In this document: positions 40,810-49,295 of the stretch, piece after piece
Position numbering within the stretch: position 1 is the stretch's first letter
Layout: each line of letters starts with the position of its first letter
The notes under the pieces: generated by a model
Databases searched by the model: none
Told to the model about the DNA's origin: nothing
The model's input: the letters and a program-made list of their open reading frames with translations, nothing else
Program-made: the position numbers and the translations under genes
Assembly: GCF_000511355.1 (NCBI RefSeq)
Contig: NC_023135.1
Location: 3,250,371-3,314,370 of the forward strand
Length of the DNA stretch: 64,000 bases
Source of the DNA: Leisingera methylohalidivorans DSM 14336
GTDB lineage: Bacteria > Pseudomonadota > Alphaproteobacteria > Rhodobacterales > Rhodobacteraceae
Direction of reading: 5' to 3'

Positions 40810-42333
40810 GTGGAAAAACACCCGTTCGCGGGCGCAGAATTTCGTTGCTTGAGTTGGGCGCAAGCGCCTTTCCTATCAGGCTGTGCGCGTCTGCTGCGGT
40901 GCAGGAAAGATCTTGGCCAATTTGCGGATGTTTTGGGCGGTTGCGGCGAGGAGGAATTCGTCATTTGCACCGCATGGGCCACGTAATCGTAGCCTTCCGA
41001 GGCCGAGGATGCGCTTGAGGTGCGCGAAGAGCATCTCGACCTTCTTTCGGAGCTTCATGGAGATGTCGTATTGCTTGGTCTTTGCGATGTCTCGGGCGAC
41101 CTGGCGGGCGTCTTCGTGTTCTTCGCGGGTGATTGATCTGGCATCTGCGTTCGGGCAGCATTTCGCCTTGGACGGGCAGGCCTGGCAGGTCAGTTTCAGG
41201 GCACGGTATTTGGTTCTGCCCTGTCCGGTCGGCCCCCGGTTCGGATCGGAATAGTTCCGCCGGAACTGCTTCAGCTCTTGGCCCTCGGGGCAGACGTATT
41301 GGTCGTTCTCGGCGTCCCACTCGAAGTCCGCCCGGCTCCAGGTGCCGTCGCTGCGGCCAGATTTGTCGAAGACGGGGATGTGCGGGTTAATCTTGCGTTC
41401 AACCAGCCAACCCAGCATCGGTCCGGTGCCATAGGCCGTGTCGGCGATCAGGCGTTCGGGATGCAGGTCGAACTTCTCTTTGACCCGCTTCAACATGGTC
41501 TTTGTTGACCCGACCTCTGCTTGCCGGATGGAGCGGGTGGGTTCCACATCCAAGATGACACCATGATCTGTGTCGATGAGATAATTGTCGGAATAGCTGA
41601 AGAATGCAGGGCCTTTACGGGCCGCTGTCCATTGGCTGGCGGGATCAGAATGCGAGGTGAACTTGGGTTGCACCTCGCTGGCGGCGCCAAAAGCGGCCTC
41701 GTCCAGGGTGTCGAGATACTCGCGCACGGCGCGGGGCGCATCGGCGGGATCGATTTGTCCCGCATCCCATTCTTCCTTCGGCGTCGAGTTCTGCTTGTTG
41801 GCATCCGCCTCGATCAGGCTGGCATCGACGGCCATGCGCTGTCCGCTCACCAGACCTTCTTGGATACACCGGGCGACAGTCGTCTCGAACAGGTGCCGCA
41901 GCAGTTCGCTGTCACGGAAGCGCCCGTGCCGGTTCTTGGAGAAAGTCGAGTGATCCGGAACCCGGTCGCTCAGATCAAGCCGACAAAACCACCGATAGGC
42001 GAGGTTCAGATGCACCTCTTCGCAAAGCCGCCGTTCCGACCGAATGCCGAAGCAATAGCCGACCAGGAGCATGCGGATCAGCAACTCGGGATCGACGGAG
42101 GGGCGGCCCGTGTGGCTGTAGAAATCCGCCAGATAGGCGCGGACGTCAGTCAAATCGACGAAGCGGTCGATGGACCGAAGAAGGTGATCCTGAGGGACAT
42201 GATCTTCCAGCGAGAACTCGTAGAACAGCGACGGCTGCGCCTCCTGCCTTGGTCCCATCATCGCAAATCCTCCCGCCCAATGCGGGAATTGAATCAGTAG
42301 TTCAGGCCGCAATCAAGGAGGAGTTTTTCAACA
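40810..42333 (-). mobile_element. IS1182-family insertion sequence
   Basis: About 1.5 kb bounded by imperfect inverted repeats: GTGGAAAAACACCC at 40810-40823, and at the other end, read inward, TGTTGAAAAACTCCTCC (plus-strand 42317-42333). Both share the G-A-A-A-A-A-C core. It contains one full-length transposase gene and may be active. I could not confirm a target-site duplication, and the exact ends are approximate. Confidence 0.7.
40876..42261 (-). CDS. IS1182-family transposase
   Basis: A 461-residue DDE transposase. I start at the ATG at 42261 (M-M-G-P-R), which has GGGAGG upstream; an in-frame ATG at 42312 would add 17 residues. It has the N-terminal DUF772-type region (R-P-S-V-D-P-E-L-L-I-R-M-L-L-V-G-Y), the first catalytic Asp in A-V-D-A-S-L-I, D-T-A-Y-G-T-G for the second, a Cys-rich zinc-like patch (C-Q-A-C-P-S-K-A-K-C-C) and a C-terminal E-M-L-F-A-H-L-K-R. 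No frameshift is visible. Confidence 0.88.
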   Translation of the reverse strand: MMGPRQEAQPSLFYEFSLEDHVPQDHLLRSIDRFVDLTDVRAYLADFYSHTGRPSVDPELLIRMLLVGYCFGIRSERRLCEEVHLNLAYRWFCRLDLSDRVPDHSTFSKNRHGRFRDSELLRHLFETTVARCIQEGLVSGQRMAVDASLIEADANKQNSTPKEEWDAGQIDPADAPRAVREYLDTLDEAAFGAASEVQPKFTSHSDPASQWTAARKGPAFFSYSDNYLIDTDHGVILDVEPTRSIRQAEVGSTKTMLKRVKEKFDLHPERLIADTAYGTGPMLGWLVERKINPHIPVFDKSGRSDGTWSRADFEWDAENDQYVCPEGQELKQFRRNYSDPNRGPTGQGRTKYRALKLTCQACPSKAKCCPNADARSITREEHEDARQVARDIAKTKQYDISMKLRKKVEMLFAHLKRILGLGRLRLRGPCGANDEFLLAATAQNIRKLAKIFPAPQQTRTA

Positions 42334-42370
42334 AAATAGGCGGGAAGAGGTCATTGGGAAGATGCTGACT

Positions 42371-42530
42371 TCAATGTTGAGGCTCGTTGAAATCCGAGAG
42401 GACCGGATTGCCGCTGCGATCCAGCAAGACGAGCGTGCCATTTTCCCGGCCGTTCATCAGGCCGATCACGGTGACCGGGTTTGGCTTGGTGTAGAAGAGT
42501 GAAACGTTAACATACGATAATCGGGGATCA
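42371..42530 (-). pseudogene. Remnant C-terminal coding fragment of unknown gene
   Basis: The minus-strand frame ends with about 45 plausible protein-like residues (N-V-S-L-F-Y-T-K-P-N-P-V ... L-L-D-R-S-G-N-P-V-L-S-D-F) before a stop at 42371. The upstream part of the frame is low-quality and runs into the IS5 end at 42616. It looks like the tail of a gene whose 5' part was lost to IS insertion. I do not recognise it. Confidence 0.25.
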
Positions 42531-42615
42531 AGCCGGGCTTGTACGGACGTTGATGTTTGTCGAGATTGCCCAAAGCCCTTGCGACAGGGCCCTTCAGTGG
42601 CTTTTAACGCTCGAA

Positions 42616-42635
42616 GGGGCTTTGTTGCATAAATC
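42616..42635. repeat. Terminal inverted-repeat-like end of the IS5 remnant
   Basis: GGGGCTTTGTTGCATAAATC, the form seen at ends of many alphaproteobacterial IS5-group elements, lies just beyond the transposase 3' end. No matching partner was found near 43450-43620, so the other end is lost. Confidence 0.5.
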
Positions 42636-42672
42636 GGGTTTTGAGCGTACTTAACCCTTTCCCCGGACAGAC

Positions 42673-43448
42673 TTATCCTGCGGCCAGGGTATCCGGTATG
42701 CCGAGAGCTGTGTATCGGTTGAGCACGGCGATGGGGACCTGAATCTCTGCGACCTGCCGATCGAAGTCCAGCGCCATGAGGCTTTGGCCGAGCAGTTTGA
42801 TGCAATGCATCCAATCGCCGGGAAAATGATCCCCCGGATCATTTTCAGACCCTCGTCATATCCCGGCGCGGCGCCGGCGCTGGTATCCAGTCAACCGTCG
42901 CCATAGGACGCGGCCCAGGTACTGTGCGGCCCGTAGAGCTTCGGTCCGTGCGATGGCACCCGCGCTTGCCGGCTTCCAGGGATTGGCGTTCCCGCGGGGG
43001 GGGATGATGGCGTCAGCACCAGGGGCAGCAATTGCCCCCTGGCATTTCCGGGTGCCATATGCGCCGTCCGCAGTGACGCTGCCTATCTTCTGTTCAGGCG
43101 GGATTTGGCCAGGCAGCTCGGGTACGGCAGGCTCACGTTCAGCGTCTTCCGGCGGCGGCATCACCTGCTGCAGTCCGGCACGGCCCAATCCAGCCCAACC
43201 AGCGGCAGGAGGCTCTCGGCGAACCCCGCCGTCTGCCGAAGCGGCATGGCGAACATGGCCTTCAATGCCAGGCAGGTCTGGATCGCGGCGTCGCTGAAGC
43301 GCTGCTGCCGGCCGCGCTTGCCGCTCGGCGGCGGCGTCCAGATCATCTCCGGATCGAACCAGATTGCAAGAGATCCGCGTCGCCTTGGCGCGTCGTTGCA
43401 GGACGACCAGTTCGTGGTCTGGTAATTTGCAGGGGCCCAACGGCTCAT
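42673..43448 (-). pseudogene. IS5-family (IS427-like) transposase, decayed
   Basis: Three frames together recall one transposase. The first is N-Y-Q-T-T-N-W ... R-R-G-S-L-A-I-W-F-D-P-E-M ... L-D-W-A-V-P-D (43448 to ~43165). After an internal gap comes L-P-G-Q-I-P-P-E-Q-K-I-G-S-V-T-A-D-G-A-Y-G-T-R-K and Y-L-G-R-V-L-W-R-R (~43090 to 42856). The tail in a third frame is M-H-C-I-K-L-L-G-Q ... L-N-R-Y-T-A-L-G-I-P, stopping at 42673. Part of the catalytic core between the first two pieces is deleted and there are at least two frame breaks. Inactive. Confidence 0.8.
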
Positions 43449-43620
43449 GATCCCCAGCTATCGTGCCGTTGTTTCGATGCGCCCCAGTGACGGAGTGGCA
43501 TTTGGCTCAATTCCTGGTTTTTTTGGCGAATAAATTGGGGGCGGCTTGTGCATCACCGGGGCGGGGCGAGCGTCCGGCATCCGCGTTTGACCGTGCCCTT
43601 TTGATGGTAACAGACGGAGC

Positions 43621-44988
43621 ATGGACGTGTTTGAAGACAGCCCGCATATCTATCGGTGCATCGGCATTGGTTTCGGCCCCTCGAACATCGCGCTGGCGAT
43701 CGCGCTTGAGGAAGCAGGGGAACTGGACAATGTGCTGTTTCTGGAAAAGGCGGCGGCACCGGACTGGCAGGGTGAATTCCTGATCGATGGCAGCGATATC
43801 CAGCACAACCCGCTGCGCGATTTTGTAACACCGCGCAACCCGTCCTCCCCGTACGGATTCCTCAGCTATCTGAAGGCTAAGGGCCGCCTTTTCGAATTTC
43901 TCAATCTGGAAGCCCCCTATCCGCCGCGAACCGAGTATGCCCGCTATACTGTATGGGTGGCGCGCCAGTTCGACCGGGCGGTGCGCTACAGTTCGGCGGT
44001 GCGCAACCTGGCCTATGTCGAGGCCGGCGGGCTTCCGGCAATCCGGATCAGCCTTGAAAACGGGCAGGTGTACCTTGCCCGCAGCGTGAGCTTTGCACCG
44101 GGCCGGTCAATCAACGTCCCGGCGCCCTTTGCCGGGCATATGGGCGGGCGGATGGTGCATGCGGCGCAGTACCGGTCTGCCTTGGCCCGCTGGCAGCTCG
44201 AGGGCGCTGTCGAACGCATTGCTGTGATCGGTGCCAGCCAGAGCGCCGTGGAAATGCTGCTGGATCTTCCGGGGCATTTTCCGTCGGCGCAGATCACCGG
44301 CATCTGCCGGTCCTTCGGCTACAAGCAAAAGGACCTCAGCCCGTTCACCGAACGTGTGTATGAGCCGGAGTTTGTCGACCGGTTTTATGACGCGCCGGAG
44401 GCTGTGCAGAACAGCATGCGGCGGGAGCTGTGGCGCAGCAACTATGGCGCAGCAGACCATGACGTGATCGCCGCGCTGCAATTCCGCATGTATGAGCAGC
44501 GGGTCACCGGGCGCGAGCAGATCGTACTGCTGGACAACAAGACCACGCTGGACATCACGCCGCGGGACGGGGCAGGGGGCTTTGAGCTGACGCTGCTGGA
44601 CCGGATGGATGGCAGCGAAATCCGGGCGGGGTTTGATGCGGTCATTCTGGCGACGGGGTTCTTGAACCATAGCTGTGCGCCCGAGGGTGAGCCCTTTCAC
44701 CCGCTGCTGGCCGGTGTTGCGGAAGATGCCCGGTTCCGCGCGGATGGCGCCATTGCGCAGGCGCGGGATTACCGGCTGCTGAACAAGCCGGGCCTGACGC
44801 GGGCCCCGGTCTTCCTGAACGGCGTTTCGGAAACCAGCCATGGATTTGGCGATGCCGGCTCCTTTAGCCTGCTTTCGGTCCGCTCGGCAGAGCTGGCCCG
44901 GTCGATTGCCGGGGTGCCGGTCCGGCCGCAGAAAATCTCCCCCGGCGCAGGGCAGGACACCCCTGCGCTGACGGTTCAACCTGCATGA
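43621..44988 (+). CDS. Flavin-dependent L-lysine/ornithine-type N-hydroxylase (hydrazine pathway)
   Basis: A 455-residue SidA/IucD/PvdA-family N-monooxygenase. It has an FAD motif G-I-G-F-G-P-S-N near the N-terminus, an NADPH motif V-I-G-A-S-Q-S-A-V-E in the middle and the family A-T-G-F motif near residue 345. It should hydroxylate the terminal amine of lysine or a related diamine. The next two genes are a cupin and a MetRS-like protein, the partners that in s56-p1, triacsin and formycin-type pathways join N6-hydroxylysine to an amino acid. The 4-bp overlap with the cupin supports coupling. The siderophore alternative is less likely because no hydroxamate acyltransferase/NIS gene follows. 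Confidence 0.84.
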   Translation: MDVFEDSPHIYRCIGIGFGPSNIALAIALEEAGELDNVLFLEKAAAPDWQGEFLIDGSDIQHNPLRDFVTPRNPSSPYGFLSYLKAKGRLFEFLNLEAPYPPRTEYARYTVWVARQFDRAVRYSSAVRNLAYVEAGGLPAIRISLENGQVYLARSVSFAPGRSINVPAPFAGHMGGRMVHAAQYRSALARWQLEGAVERIAVIGASQSAVEMLLDLPGHFPSAQITGICRSFGYKQKDLSPFTERVYEPEFVDRFYDAPEAVQNSMRRELWRSNYGAADHDVIAALQFRMYEQRVTGREQIVLLDNKTTLDITPRDGAGGFELTLLDRMDGSEIRAGFDAVILATGFLNHSCAPEGEPFHPLLAGVAEDARFRADGAIAQARDYRLLNKPGLTRAPVFLNGVSETSHGFGDAGSFSLLSVRSAELARSIAGVPVRPQKISPGAGQDTPALTVQPA

Positions 44989-45431
44989 CGAGGCAGATTA
45001 TGTTTGCACTGAAAGACAGAGACACCTTTGACATCGAAACCCTGGTGCGCCGGGGTGAGACCGCGGTGACAACGCGCGAGTACAACGCCGATCTGCGGCG
45101 GCTGCTGCCCTGGCCCGGGCGCGCAAACAGCAAGCGCCCGCTGACGGAATTCGGTGCCATCCTAGTGACCATCCGGCCGCAGGAGGACGTCGATGCCCAC
45201 CGCCACGATGAGGAGGAATGCTTTATCGTCACCGTGGGCCGGGCGAGCCTGGAGATCGAGGGGCAGACAACGCAGCTGTCCGCCGGCGACGTGGTCTATA
45301 TCCCCCGCTTCTGGATGCACCAGCTGCGCAATCCCAATGCCGAACCCTTTGTCTTTGTTGATCTGTATTGGGACGACAAGGGCCGCAGTTTCGAGACATT
45401 TTCCGCCACTGAGCTTGAGGAGGCCATGTGA
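44985..45431 (+). CDS. Cupin metalloprotein, stand-alone hydrazine-synthetase cupin module
   Basis: A 148-residue single-domain cupin. The metal site is H72-R-H74-x3-E78 (motif 1) with His112 (motif 2, W-M-H-Q-L). It overlaps the N-hydroxylase gene by 4 bp, and its stop codon shares a base with the MetRS-like start. In Spb40-type hydrazine synthetases a cupin domain is fused to a MetRS-like domain and rearranges the O-aminoacyl hydroxylamine to an N-N bond. Here the same two modules are separate but adjacent. The homology to the fused cupin domain is inferred from order and motif, not tested by alignment. Confidence 0.72.
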   Translation: MTRQIMFALKDRDTFDIETLVRRGETAVTTREYNADLRRLLPWPGRANSKRPLTEFGAILVTIRPQEDVDAHRHDEEECFIVTVGRASLEIEGQTTQLSAGDVVYIPRFWMHQLRNPNAEPFVFVDLYWDDKGRSFETFSATELEEAM

Positions 45432-46951
45432 TGAAACCCGCTGCCGCCACGCCCGATTTCATCGTCACCCTGCCGCCGCCGACCCCGAATGGCGGCCTGC
45501 ATGTGGGCCATATGGCCGGACCGTTTCTGGCTGCGGACATCTTTGCCAAGGCGGCCCAAGCGGGTGGCCGGAGCGTGCATGTGCTGTCCTTCAGCGACAC
45601 CAACCAGTCCTATGTGCGGGCAACCGCGGAAAAGCAGAACCGCGATCCGGCGGAGCTGGCGTCCGGCTGGACACGCGACATTCTGAACACGCTGGAGATC
45701 TACGGCTGCCAGGTCGACAATTACTTTGAACCGGGTCCGGCATCCGACGGCTTTGTGCGGGACACGCTGCTGCGGCTTTACGAGGCGGGGGTTCTCAAGA
45801 AAAAATCATTTCCATTCATGTATTTGCCGGACGAAGATCAGTTTCTCGACGAAGCCGGCGCCAGCGGCTTGTGCCCGCGCTGCCTGGATGACTGCAAATG
45901 CGGCATCTGCGAGGCCTGCGGGTTTCCGACCCAGGCCGACACGCTTCTGAACCCGCGGTCCACCAATGATCCTTCGGCCCGGGTTGAGGTCCGTCATGCT
46001 GAGGTGCTGGTGCTGGAGCTGGAAACCTGGCGCGATGTTCTGCGCCGCTTCCATAGCTTCGGCGACGCGATCCGCCCGAAATACCGCTGGCTGGTCGATG
46101 ACGCGCTTGCCGGGCCGCTTCCGGACTTCCCGGTGACGGTGCCGGGCAGCTGGGGGATCGAAGCCGGGCACCCGGATCTGCCGGGGCAGGTTGTCAATGC
46201 CTGGCCGGAACTGGCACTGAATTTCGTGCATGGCTACAAGCAGGCAGCATCCGCTGGCGGGACGCCGAAGATTGTCAATTTCTTCGGCTATGACAATTCC
46301 TATTTCTACGCGATCGTGCATGTGGCCCTGTTGCATGCCGCCGGGATGGAGCAGTTCTTGCCCCATGCCACGGTGATCAATGAATTCTACAATCTGGAGA
46401 ACGCGAAATTCTCCACCAGCCGCGGGCATCTGATCTGGGCGCGCGACATCGCCGCGGACTATCCGGCAGATCTGGTGCGCTTTTACACGGCGCTTTCCGC
46501 GCCGGGATTCGAGCAGGGGAATTTCAATGCCCAGGACATGGAGGAGGTCATCGAGCGCAGGCTGCTGGCTCCGTACAGGCGGATCGCGGCGGCCGCGGCG
46601 GCCGCTGGCCAGGGTGCCGGGCTGCCGGAAACTGCTGCCGGTGCGGCAGCGGTGATGGAAGCGCGGGTGGCTGCAAGCTTCTCACTGGAGCGGTTCAACC
46701 TCCGGCAGGGGGCCGAGGATGTCCTCAAGGGGCTTGGCGCCATCGAGAGCTTTCAGGCGGCGCCGGGGGCGGGCCGGGACAGCGTGATGCAGATGCTGGG
46801 CGCCTGGGCGCGCGCCGCCGCGCCGCTGATGCCTTCGGTTGCCAGCGGCCTGCTGCGGGCGCTGGAGGCCGGGCGCATGCCTGGGGAGCTGGCCGGGCAG
46901 GGCGCGGCAGGCGATGCCGCCGCCAGATCGGAGGAGCCGGAACATGCCTGA
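45431..46951 (+). CDS. Methionyl-tRNA-synthetase-like amino acid ligase (hydrazine synthetase)
   Basis: A 506-residue class I synthetase paralogue. HIGH motif is H-V-G-H (residues 24-27), KMSKS is replaced by K-F-S-T-S (326-330), and a zinc knuckle spans residues 148-163 (Cys 148, 151, 155, 157, 160, 163). The C-terminal ~130 residues are Ala-rich and only loosely like the MetRS anticodon domain. Such paralogues activate an amino acid (glycine in the s56-p1 pathway) as the adenylate and transfer it to N-hydroxylysine instead of tRNA. I start at the ATG at 45431 (GAGGAGG 7 bp upstream) rather than the GTG at 45428. A second housekeeping MetRS is unlikely in this operon. Confidence 0.83.
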   Translation: MKPAAATPDFIVTLPPPTPNGGLHVGHMAGPFLAADIFAKAAQAGGRSVHVLSFSDTNQSYVRATAEKQNRDPAELASGWTRDILNTLEIYGCQVDNYFEPGPASDGFVRDTLLRLYEAGVLKKKSFPFMYLPDEDQFLDEAGASGLCPRCLDDCKCGICEACGFPTQADTLLNPRSTNDPSARVEVRHAEVLVLELETWRDVLRRFHSFGDAIRPKYRWLVDDALAGPLPDFPVTVPGSWGIEAGHPDLPGQVVNAWPELALNFVHGYKQAASAGGTPKIVNFFGYDNSYFYAIVHVALLHAAGMEQFLPHATVINEFYNLENAKFSTSRGHLIWARDIAADYPADLVRFYTALSAPGFEQGNFNAQDMEEVIERRLLAPYRRIAAAAAAAGQGAGLPETAAGAAAVMEARVAASFSLERFNLRQGAEDVLKGLGAIESFQAAPGAGRDSVMQMLGAWARAAAPLMPSVASGLLRALEAGRMPGELAGQGAAGDAAARSEEPEHA

Positions 46952-47504
46952 GCAAATGCACCTCGCCTTCATGACATTTTCCGTGCTCAAGGCGCCCTAT
47001 GGCGATCCGTCGGTGCAGGAATTCGATGACCGGACGCCGGATACCTTTGCCGAAGCGGAAAGCAGCGACGGCTTTATCGACCGTGCCAAGCCGGTGGAGG
47101 ACACCGCCTGGATGACCAACTACCAAAAGGACTGGGGGCGCTGGGGGCCGTTCGCGGTGCCGCGCTTCTATCCCGGCGGCACCTCCAGCGGCAGCTCCTA
47201 TCAGGCGCAGACGCTGTCGGTTTGGCGCGACCTGCATTCGGTCTGGACCTTTGCCTACCGCGGCGCCCGCCACCGGTCCGCGCTGAAGCAATCCGCCGAG
47301 TGGTTCGGGCAGCAGGACTGGCCGATTTTTGCAGCCTGGTGGATTCCGGCCGGGCATCAGCCCGTCTGGCCGGAGGCCTGCGCCAGGCTGGAGCATCTGC
47401 ATGACCACGGGCCGGCACCGCATGCCTTTACCTTCAAGTCGGCCTTTGACCCGCAAGGCAGGCCCTGCCGGCCGAATGCCAAACTTGAGCCGGAGCCTGC
47501 CTGA
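46944..47504 (+). CDS. DUF3291 family protein
   Basis: A 186-residue protein of the DUF3291 type. Matching features are L-S-V-W-R-D-L-H-S-V-W-T-F-A-Y-R-G-A-R-H, E-W-F, the W-W-I-P-A-G-H-x-P segment and the end A-P-H-A-F-T-F-K. The fold is thought to be a ferredoxin-like dimer related to antibiotic monooxygenases, with no known reaction. It overlaps the MetRS-like gene by 8 bp, so it is translated with the core enzymes. It could act on a hydrazine intermediate or be a binding protein. Confidence 0.72.
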   Translation: MPEQMHLAFMTFSVLKAPYGDPSVQEFDDRTPDTFAEAESSDGFIDRAKPVEDTAWMTNYQKDWGRWGPFAVPRFYPGGTSSGSSYQAQTLSVWRDLHSVWTFAYRGARHRSALKQSAEWFGQQDWPIFAAWWIPAGHQPVWPEACARLEHLHDHGPAPHAFTFKSAFDPQGRPCRPNAKLEPEPA

Positions 47505-47527
47505 GCAGGCGCGCAGGATGAAGCAGC

Positions 47528-48214
47528 ATGACCTTCGATTTTGAAACCTTCGCTGCGGTCATCGCGGTTTATGTGATGATCGTCATCAGCCCGGGGCCCA
47601 ATTTTGTTCTGATCACCCGCTACAGCCTGCGGCACCCGGTGCCGCTGGCGTTTGCGGTGACGCTCGGCCTAGCGGCGGGCGCTACAATCAATGCCTCGAT
47701 CACCATGTTCGGTGTGGGGTCGCTGATTGTGGCTTATCCGGTGTTCGGCTTCATGGTCTCTGTCGCGGGCGGCGGGTTCATGGGGTATCTGGGGCTGAGC
47801 GCAATTGTCTCGGCGCTGCGGGGGCGCACGCAGCTGCAGCCGGCAGGCCACGTGAGCACGCTGCCCGCGGAGCAGATGGAGGCGGTACCGGATGACCCGC
47901 CCGCCGGTGAAAGCCTTTTATCTGCGCTTAACAAGGGGCTGCTGGTCAATTTGCTCAACCCGAAGGGCATCGTGTTCTTCATCGGGCTTTATGCGCCGCT
48001 GATCGCCCGGACCAGCCTGGCCACCAAGGGCGCTGTGCTGGCCGCGAGTTTTCTGATCGAGATCCTTTGGTACGGTCTGGTGATCCTGATCCTGGCCCGG
48101 CCCAGGTTCCGCAGCCTGTATGAACGTGCCAGCTTTTCCATCGATTGTGTTCTTGGATTGGTGCTGCTGCTGATCGGGATGCGGATCCTGCTGCAGGCGG
48201 GCACATATCTATAG
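47528..48214 (+). CDS. LysE-family exporter
   Basis: A 228-residue RhtB/LysE-type membrane protein with about six hydrophobic segments. The N-terminal S-P-G-P-N-F-V-L-I motif and the L-L-N-P-K-G-I-V-F-F segment are family signatures. A hydrophilic loop of about 40 residues (about 105-140) is longer than usual. It lies 23 bp after DUF3291 in the same direction. Such carriers export amino acids and analogues, so it may export the product or an N-amino acid intermediate and give self-protection. Confidence 0.85.
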   Translation: MTFDFETFAAVIAVYVMIVISPGPNFVLITRYSLRHPVPLAFAVTLGLAAGATINASITMFGVGSLIVAYPVFGFMVSVAGGGFMGYLGLSAIVSALRGRTQLQPAGHVSTLPAEQMEAVPDDPPAGESLLSALNKGLLVNLLNPKGIVFFIGLYAPLIARTSLATKGAVLAASFLIEILWYGLVILILARPRFRSLYERASFSIDCVLGLVLLLIGMRILLQAGTYL

Positions 48215-48227
48215 GAGCTTGAAAGCG

Positions 48228-49295
48228 ATGAGCGAATTCTTCAGCCACAGCCCGCAGCTGATCTTGCCGACTGCGGCCCGCCGCCCGGTCCCTGCCTTGC
48301 CCGGCTGGTTCCTGCAGCGGCAGCAAAGCGCCTCTGATGCTGGCGGTTCTTGTGTGCTGCTGGGCGAGAGCGAGGGGGAGAACTTTGAGGACCTTCTGGC
48401 TGCCTGGTGCCTGAACCTGGGGCGCCGCTCCGGTGTCCGGGCGGTTGTGCTTGATGACCAGCGCGACCCCGGAATATGCGCTGTGACACTGGACAGGATG
48501 TTCGCTGACGGGTTGCGTCCGGACGCTGCCATTGGCCATTTCTCCTCTCCGGTCGCACGGCAGGCAGCACAGCGCTATGCCGCACAGGGGGTGCCGTTTT
48601 TCGCCCCGGGGTCCTCTACCGATGACCTGGCGCAGGTGCCCGGTGCTCCGGTTTTCCAGACTTTCGCCCGTGACAGCGGCCAGATCGCTGTGCTGTGCGG
48701 CGCGCTGCGGGGGGCAGGCCGGGCGGTGGTGCTGGGCCAGCCGGCCAATGCCGGTGCCGCCTTGCTCAGCGCTTTGAGGGCAGAGAAGCCATGCCCCCTG
48801 GCCGGATACAGCAGCTTCCCCCAGGTTCCCGCCGGACAGATTGCGGGCAATCCGCTGGTGCTTCTGGGATCCAAGGAATACGCCGCAGAGGCTTTGGCCG
48901 CCCTGCCGGTGCAGGCGCAGCCCTCCGCCGTCTATCTGTCCGACGACAGCCTGAATGCCGCAGCGGTCCGTCAGCAAGCGGTGCGGCTGGACTGTCCGGT
49001 CTATATTGCGGCGCTCAGCCGGCCCCGGCAGCAGACCTGCCTTCTGGGGTTTTCGGCTGACAGTATCGAACATGATGCCGCCCGTCTGCTGGGGCGGCAG
49101 CCCGGGCCCTATTTCCTGACCGCCTGGATGGCGGTCTATCTCGCGTTGCGCGGACTGAAGCAGGGGTGCCGGACACCCGGGCAGATGCTGCAAAGCCTGC
49201 AGGGGCGGAGCTGGCAAACAGTTTATGGACCGCTGTTTTTTGATGATTGCGGGCGGGCCGAAGGTTTTTCCTGGGAATTGAGGAGGGTGGCATGA
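48228..49295 (+). CDS. Periplasmic-binding-protein-fold protein without signal peptide (AmiC/LivJ-like)
   Basis: A 355-residue protein resembling Peripla_BP_6 proteins (L-L-G-E-S-E-G, the G-H-F-S-S-P-V-A region, Y-F-L-T-A-W-M-A-V-Y, and Y-G-P-L-F-F-D near the end). It starts at 48228 behind AGGAG and shows no signal peptide or membrane anchor, so it is predicted to be cytoplasmic. AmiC is a cytoplasmic example that senses amides. No ABC permease is adjacent. It may be a ligand sensor or a binding scaffold for a pathway intermediate. Its job in the cluster is unknown. Confidence 0.65.
   Translation: MSEFFSHSPQLILPTAARRPVPALPGWFLQRQQSASDAGGSCVLLGESEGENFEDLLAAWCLNLGRRSGVRAVVLDDQRDPGICAVTLDRMFADGLRPDAAIGHFSSPVARQAAQRYAAQGVPFFAPGSSTDDLAQVPGAPVFQTFARDSGQIAVLCGALRGAGRAVVLGQPANAGAALLSALRAEKPCPLAGYSSFPQVPAGQIAGNPLVLLGSKEYAAEALAALPVQAQPSAVYLSDDSLNAAAVRQQAVRLDCPVYIAALSRPRQQTCLLGFSADSIEHDAARLLGRQPGPYFLTAWMAVYLALRGLKQGCRTPGQMLQSLQGRSWQTVYGPLFFDDCGRAEGFSWELRRVA

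Noticed and set aside
43621..44988. Hydroxamate siderophore enzyme belonging to the asb system
   Set aside because: It is about 22 kb from the nearest asb gene (asbA), adjacent to cupin and MetRS-like genes, and petrobactin has no hydroxamate.
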